A DNA stretch of 64,000 nt, taken from the NCBI GenBank assembly GCA_023362775.1, contig JALMGJ010000029.1:4389268-4453267 (forward strand), in the 5' to 3' direction. Origin of the DNA: Charina bottae (taxonomy: Eukaryota > Chordata > Lepidosauria > Squamata > Charinaidae). The position numbers and the translations under genes are program-made. A model generated the notes under the pieces. That model saw nothing but the letters and a program-made list of their open reading frames with translations, was not told the DNA's origin and did not search any database. Of this stretch, positions 59,151 through 64,000 are shown piece by piece. Positions within the stretch are counted from its first letter, which is position 1. Every line of letters begins with the position of its first letter.

Positions 59151-60227
59151 GCTTTTATAACTTGCAAGTTTAATTATTACATTAGTGGATTTGGGGGACT
59201 ATTTTGAGAGGCCATAGATTTGGTTCTTCACATTGTACAAAACTGAACATAGATGTCCAGGTGTTTAAAGGCTTTGTCATTTGGTTATCATTAATTTCCC
59301 AATTAGGAGAAATAGTGGTGCAGCACTTGGAATAATGCAATCTCTTTCATTTTGGAAAATTGATTTCCAACTAATCATTGTGACAATACAATGCCAGCAT
59401 GCACAGGTATGACCACAGACTGATTTGGGACATGGATAACTGCATGATCAGCATAGAACAGAACGGAAATAGCTCTATGGGCCACAGTCTAAGGGGGGGG
59501 GGTTGCCATTTGGCAAAGACCTTGTACAATGAATGTCATTGAAGTAAAAACTAAATGATAAGCGGGGAGAGGCAGGATGCCTCGCTGTTTGATTTCTTTG
59601 TGGGTGGAAACAACTCTTGGGTCACTTGCATGGATGTGTTTTCATGAAGCATCATTACTTACTTAATAAAATTACCCAGCACTGTTAAAAAAATGTGCTA
59701 AGAAAAGAAACAGGAACTGTTTATGCTGAAGATTAAATAGGAATTTTGAAGTCTAACTAAAGTTTGCCATCTTGTGGCAAATAAATACCTTGAGGCATGT
59801 CATTTTATTTACAGAATTATAGCATTCATAAAACATAAATTTATCCAATTTAAACAACAGCAGAAACCTAGGGAAATTAATTCGGCTAATGAATAATAGA
59901 GAAATTAAAGATCTATATAATACAGGACAAAATATCATCAGGAAAGGGGAAGATTTATTTAAAAATGATCTGTGGGTGTGTATGAGAGAGCAGCCTTCAT
60001 GAGAAGAAATACATCGACAGAAATACAATGGCCTGCAGAAACTGTGATAGATCAGTTGAGGCTGAAAGTATTTCATTGATTTGCCAATCTTTGTCTTATG
60101 AGGGCAGTGCTGGACAATCCAGAAGGCCTTCAGATCTTTTCTACATAGCCCAAAAATTCCAGGAACTACATCAGCAATTGCTAAATTATGAACATGAAAC
60201 TTCTTTTCAATTCTGAAGAGGAAACAA
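59151..60227. other. No gene recognised
   Basis: Unique-looking DNA; GGGGGGGG run near 59493. Confidence 0.4.
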
Positions 60228-60269
60228 ACCGACAGACAGACAGACAGACAGACTGACTGACTGACTGAC

Positions 60270-60364
<95 letters not shown>
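60228..60364. repeat. (GACA)n(GACT)n(GTCT)n(CTAT)n, self-complementary
   Basis: GACA (about 60230-60252) then GACT (about 60253-60270), then the complementary GTCT (about 60271-60312), then CTAT to 60364. The GACA and GTCT blocks can pair with each other. Confidence 0.96.
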
Positions 60365-61063
60365 TTTCTATGACTGCCCATCTCCCCCTCAAGGAGGGAC
60401 TCTGGGCGGTTTACAACCATAACAACATCATTAAAATACAATTAATATAACAATAAAAATATAAATACAATAAAATCCAAGTGGCAGGTGGTTCTTAAAA
60501 AGGTAAAGGTTCCCCCTGCACATTTGTGCAGTCGTGTCCGACTCTAGGGGCCGGTGCTCATCTCCGTTTGTTAGCCGAAGAGCCAGCGTTGTCCGAAGAC
60601 GCTTCCACAGTCATGTGGCCGGCATGACGCACGCGGAACGCTGTTACCTACCCACCAAAGTGGTACCTATTCATCTACTTGTATTTGCATGCTTTCGAAT
60701 TGCTAGGTTGGCAAGAGCTGGGGCGAGTGCGGGAGCTCTCTCCATCACACGGCGCTCGGGTCTCGAACCGCTGACCTCTAAGAGATCAGCCATCCCCAAG
60801 TGTGACCACTTCCCTTCTTGCTCCAGGAGAGACCACAGAGCCAAGTTTTTAATTTTTTCCTGAAGTCCAGGAGTGAAGGGGCCTGTCTTATCTCTGGGGT
60901 AAGATTGTTCCATAGGGCAGGTGCCGCTGCAGAGAAGGCTTGCCTCCGAGACCCCGCTAGATGGAATTCTTTCATAGAGGGGGTCCGCAGCATGCCCTCT
61001 CTGCAAGATCGGGTGGGACGGGACGATGTAATGGGGATGAGGCGGTCCCTCAGATAACCTTAT
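60365..61063 (-). mobile_element. CR1/L2-clade LINE 3' fragment, split by a SINE
   Basis: Tail GACTGCCCATCTCCCCCTCA / GGGACTCTGGGCGGTTTACA (60372-60415), interruption by a SINE at 60499-60785, then RT end in minus frame 60778-60993 (FSAAAPALWNNLTPEIRQAP). 5'-truncated at about 61063. Confidence 0.88.
60499..60785 (-). mobile_element. SINE with variant head, nested in the LINE
   Basis: Tail AAAGGTAAAGGTTCCCC, usual body, then a head with inverted B box GGTCTCGAACC and GCTGACCTCTAAGAGATCAG, different from the other copies (a head from a different subfamily or a recombinant). Confidence 0.85.
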
Positions 61064-61568
61064 CTTATTATATTAGCTTATTATATTAGCTTTTTGTGCC
61101 TCTATTTTTTAAAACAAAAAGTCTTAACCTTTCTGCCAATCTCCCACCCCTTGAAAAATCCACCCTACCCACTTGATATACAATATTGCTCCACGTCTTC
61201 TGTTCCTGAGCAACCAAAATAATTAGCTGCCATAGGTTGCCTGCCTCTGAATCTTCTCTAGAAGTAAATCTTCTCAAATGAAAGTTCAATTAATTTTATC
61301 GCTTTGAGTAACTGCATTGCTGCAGCAGACTAATAGGAAGTAGTGCAGGACAGGACAGGCTTTACTGCAGTCATTGACCAGATTTCCACTAAAACAAGAT
61401 TAAATTTTAAGAGGTAGCAGTCCAGTTATTTTAGATGAACAAGAAATTTAAATCAAACAACCATCTCCAAATTCAAAGAGCATTAACTCTAGTATATTGT
61501 AATGTACTCTCAGTGGCTATTGGGGTGGAGGGAGCAGAATTAAGAAAAAAAATCTTATATATTTAAGA
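61064..61568. other. No gene recognised
   Basis: Unique-looking DNA. Confidence 0.4.
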
Positions 61569-61582
61569 CTATGACCTTGTGG

Positions 61583-61907
61583 GGTGTGGTTGCTCAGCGG
61601 GTAAGACACCAGGCTTGTCGATCTGAAGATCGCAAGTTCGGAGGTTTGAATCCCTAGCCCTGCGTGCGGAGTGAGCACCCGCACTCGCCCCAGCTCTTGC
61701 CAACCTAGCAATTCGAAAGCATGCAAATGCAAGTAGATGAATAGGCACCACTTCGGTGGGTAGGTAACAGCGTTCCGTGTGCGTCATGCCGGCCACATGA
61801 CAGTGGAAGCATCTTCGGACAGCGCTGGCTCTTCAGCTGACAAACGGAGATGAGCACTGGCCCCTAGAGTCGGACATGACTGCACAAATGTGCGGGGGAA
61901 CCTTTAC
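61583..61907 (+). mobile_element. Full-length tRNA-derived SINE
   Basis: Head TGTGGTTGCTCAGCGGGTAA, B box GGTTTGAATCC, tail CCTTTACC. Exact 14-bp TSD CTATGACCTTGTGG (61569-61582, 61908-61921). Confidence 0.95.
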
Positions 61908-62019
61908 CTATGACCTTGTGGCAAAGGGGCAGTTAAAATGTAGCTCATGTTTTGCTGCACTGACAAATTAATAAAGGCACATGGCTATGTTATTAATTTT
62001 TTTAGTTACAGTAGTTAAA

Positions 62020-62870
62020 AGATTTATAAGCTGCCCCTCTCACAATTTGTGATGAAGGAGGAGGAGGAGGAGGCCAACTTAGGGGGAAGAACAATATATC
62101 ATCAACATATCACAGAAGCTTATCTACCTTTCTGGCCCAATGCATGGAAGATGAGCCAGGTCTTCTTGACTCTACAGAAAGCTAATAGGGTTGGGGCCAT
62201 CTGAACCTTGGGGGTTGGGGTTGCTTATAGCAAAGGGCAAGTACAACAAAGCATGCCTTCTAAGTCCCATTATATGCATTCCTTCAGAGAAGGATCCTAG
62301 AGCATGCCCACTCTGTGCAACCTTATGTGATTGGTGGAAAAAACCTGAGACAAGGAGACCCTGCAAGTAACCCAGTCCTGTGTCATGTAGAGATTTATAG
62401 GTAATAACCAGCACTTTGGATTGCACCCAGACACCTGCTGGAATCCAGCTCATGAAGAAGCGACGTTACATGAGCATACTGAGGCTCACCCACTACTACC
62501 CTCACTGCTGCATTTTGGACCAGCAGCACCATCCAAATGATCTTCAGAGGCAACTGCATGTACAGTGCATTGCAGAAATTCAATTGGGATGTGACTAAGG
62601 CATGCATAGGGCCTCCTGATCCAGAAACAGGCACAATTGGTTCACAAGACAAAGTTGTGCAAATGTTGGCCTGGCCACAATTGTCACATGCTCTTCAAGC
62701 AGAAACTGTGAGTCTAGGAAGGCCACCAAATTACATCCCAGCTCTGAGTGGGACAGTACAGTTTTATCGAGAGCCAGAGGTACAAAATCCCCAGTTCAGG
62801 ATCCTGATCCTGGGGGCCCCAAACTCACAGCCAGATTGGTTGTCTGTTTATAACTCCCTTTCCAACTAAA
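62020..62870 (-). mobile_element. Old CR1/L2-clade LINE 3' fragment
   Basis: Tail remnant AAGCTGCCCCTCTCACAATT. Minus frames 62172-62453 and 62395-62652 give VQSKVLVITYKSLHDTGLGY and TSQLNFCNALYMQLPLKIIW, both RT C-terminal motifs. Clearly the most diverged coding-bearing copy. Confidence 0.8.
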
Positions 62871-64000
62871 CATTCAGGCCATTCAGATTTATTCTATAGT
62901 TATTAGTTGACCAATAGGACTCAGTTTCTTTGACTGTGGCCTGATTCTGTTTTATGCTTGTAAAAGTTGCTGTGATTTGATCATATTGACCATATTTTGT
63001 TTTATTTGTTTATTTTACTTTGCATGTTTTAAAATTTGTCTTGCTTTTAGTGGGAACTCTTGTCCATGACTACCATAACATCTGCACCATATTGTACACA
63101 TAGTTACTATAAAACACATTTTTTGTATTATATTAGGGACTACCTTGGCCAATGGATTTAAATATATTCTATTCCTTAGTCTACCTTTATAGTCAGAATT
63201 CCATCCAGCAAATTTGGATTGGAAATTTACCAGATCAGACCCAGGGAAAGAGAAGTTTAGAATTACACCATAAGCTTTTAGGGGTGGCCAAGAAGTGACT
63301 TCCTTCCAATTTTTAAGGGAAGGTTCCACAACAATTACAGGAAATGCCAGAAACTCTTCTTGTCTTTAAAGTGCTTGGCACCATTTTAACTGCAGTAGGT
63401 TTTCTAAACATTAAAAGGGAGAAGGCATCTCTTAGCCAACTTTGAAAACTTATAAAGTAAACTAAAGTTTTCCCAACTCAGTGTCCATGTGGGTGTGGGT
63501 ATGGGTCTGTGAGTGTATTAGAGGAAGGATGAATGAAAACCAGAATTTCTTCTGGTTAAAATCACTTCCACCCCAAGTCATGGTGGCATGAAATATTCAA
63601 ACAAGCTCTCAAATACCCAAACAAGCTCCCAACAAGATTCTGGGAAACTTCATTTTAATGCCTACTTTAATCACTGGTATGGCCACTGGGCATATCAATC
63701 TATTAATAGTAGGTGCAACCACAACCACAGGTGGTTGAAGACCACGTTAAGGCTTCCCAGTGTTGTCTTGTAGAAGGGACAGTTACGCTAACTGTGACAC
63801 TTCTTGTATTTGCCACTGATTTTAATGCATTTGGGACCCTTGTCTCTATCATTTAAATGTATAAGTGCCTGAAATGTTTCCTTTCTACTGTGGCAATTGC
63901 AGGGGAATTCAAACAGGCAAGGTGGTGTCATCAGTGGGACAGGGCTTGCATTGCAGTGCCGTGTCCACTATTTTGCCTCTTTTGAACTCCCTGCAGACGC
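62871..64000. other. No gene recognised
   Basis: Unique-looking DNA to the window end; nothing reads as a gene. Confidence 0.4.

Overview
This window looks like intergenic DNA from a vertebrate, most likely a squamate reptile (lizard or snake). The evidence is the repeat mix: a tRNA-headed SINE of the squamate type (about 330 bp, ending in a TTTACCTTT-like tail), RTE-BovB LINE 3' ends, CR1/L2-clade LINEs, squamate-style L1 elements, an R4/Dong-type LINE tail, hAT and foldback MITEs, a Tc1 transposon and abundant long microsatellites. I found no host protein-coding gene, no functional tRNA or rRNA and no CRISPR array. The long reading frames are nearly all transposon proteins or translated microsatellites.

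Layout. 1-4480: mostly unique DNA with a SINE end, a hAT MITE with internal tandem repeats, an old CR1/L2 fragment and two other MITEs. 4481-7854: a 5'-truncated minus-strand L1 with 14-bp target-site duplications (TSDs). 9511-22050: the showpiece, a nested transposon stack. A plus-strand L1 with 10-bp TSDs was invaded by a solo LTR (5-bp TSD), a minus-strand L1 of about 7.3 kb (10-bp TSD) and a Tc1 transposon with an uninterrupted 356-codon transposase. The inner L1 carries a SINE (12-bp TSD) in ORF1 and a fragment of another LINE plus a microsatellite in its 5' region. 22133-28700: SINEs (one with a 51-bp flanking duplication), CR1/L2, a second SINE family, hAT MITEs and a tRNA-like inverted pair. 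28700-42000: microsatellites, one CR1/L2 element nested head-on in another, BovB and R4 tails, and palindromes with microsatellites at their centres. 42000-64000: largely unique DNA with scattered SINEs, BovB, a complete solo LTR (52580-53044), a fourth L1 and several old CR1/L2 tails.

The genes here do not form a pathway. The only protein that could still be active is the Tc1 transposase, an intact DD34E reading frame between perfect 30-bp terminal repeats. The L1, CR1/L2, BovB and R4 reading frames are truncated or frameshifted. The main value of the window is its insertion history, which can be read from TSDs, and several structures that transposon annotation alone does not explain: microsatellite-centred palindromes, a minisatellite grown from a TSD, and an unusually long SINE duplication.

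All calls come from reading the sequence; no database search was run. Family names rest on recognised motifs, and subfamily names would need RepeatMasker or Dfam.
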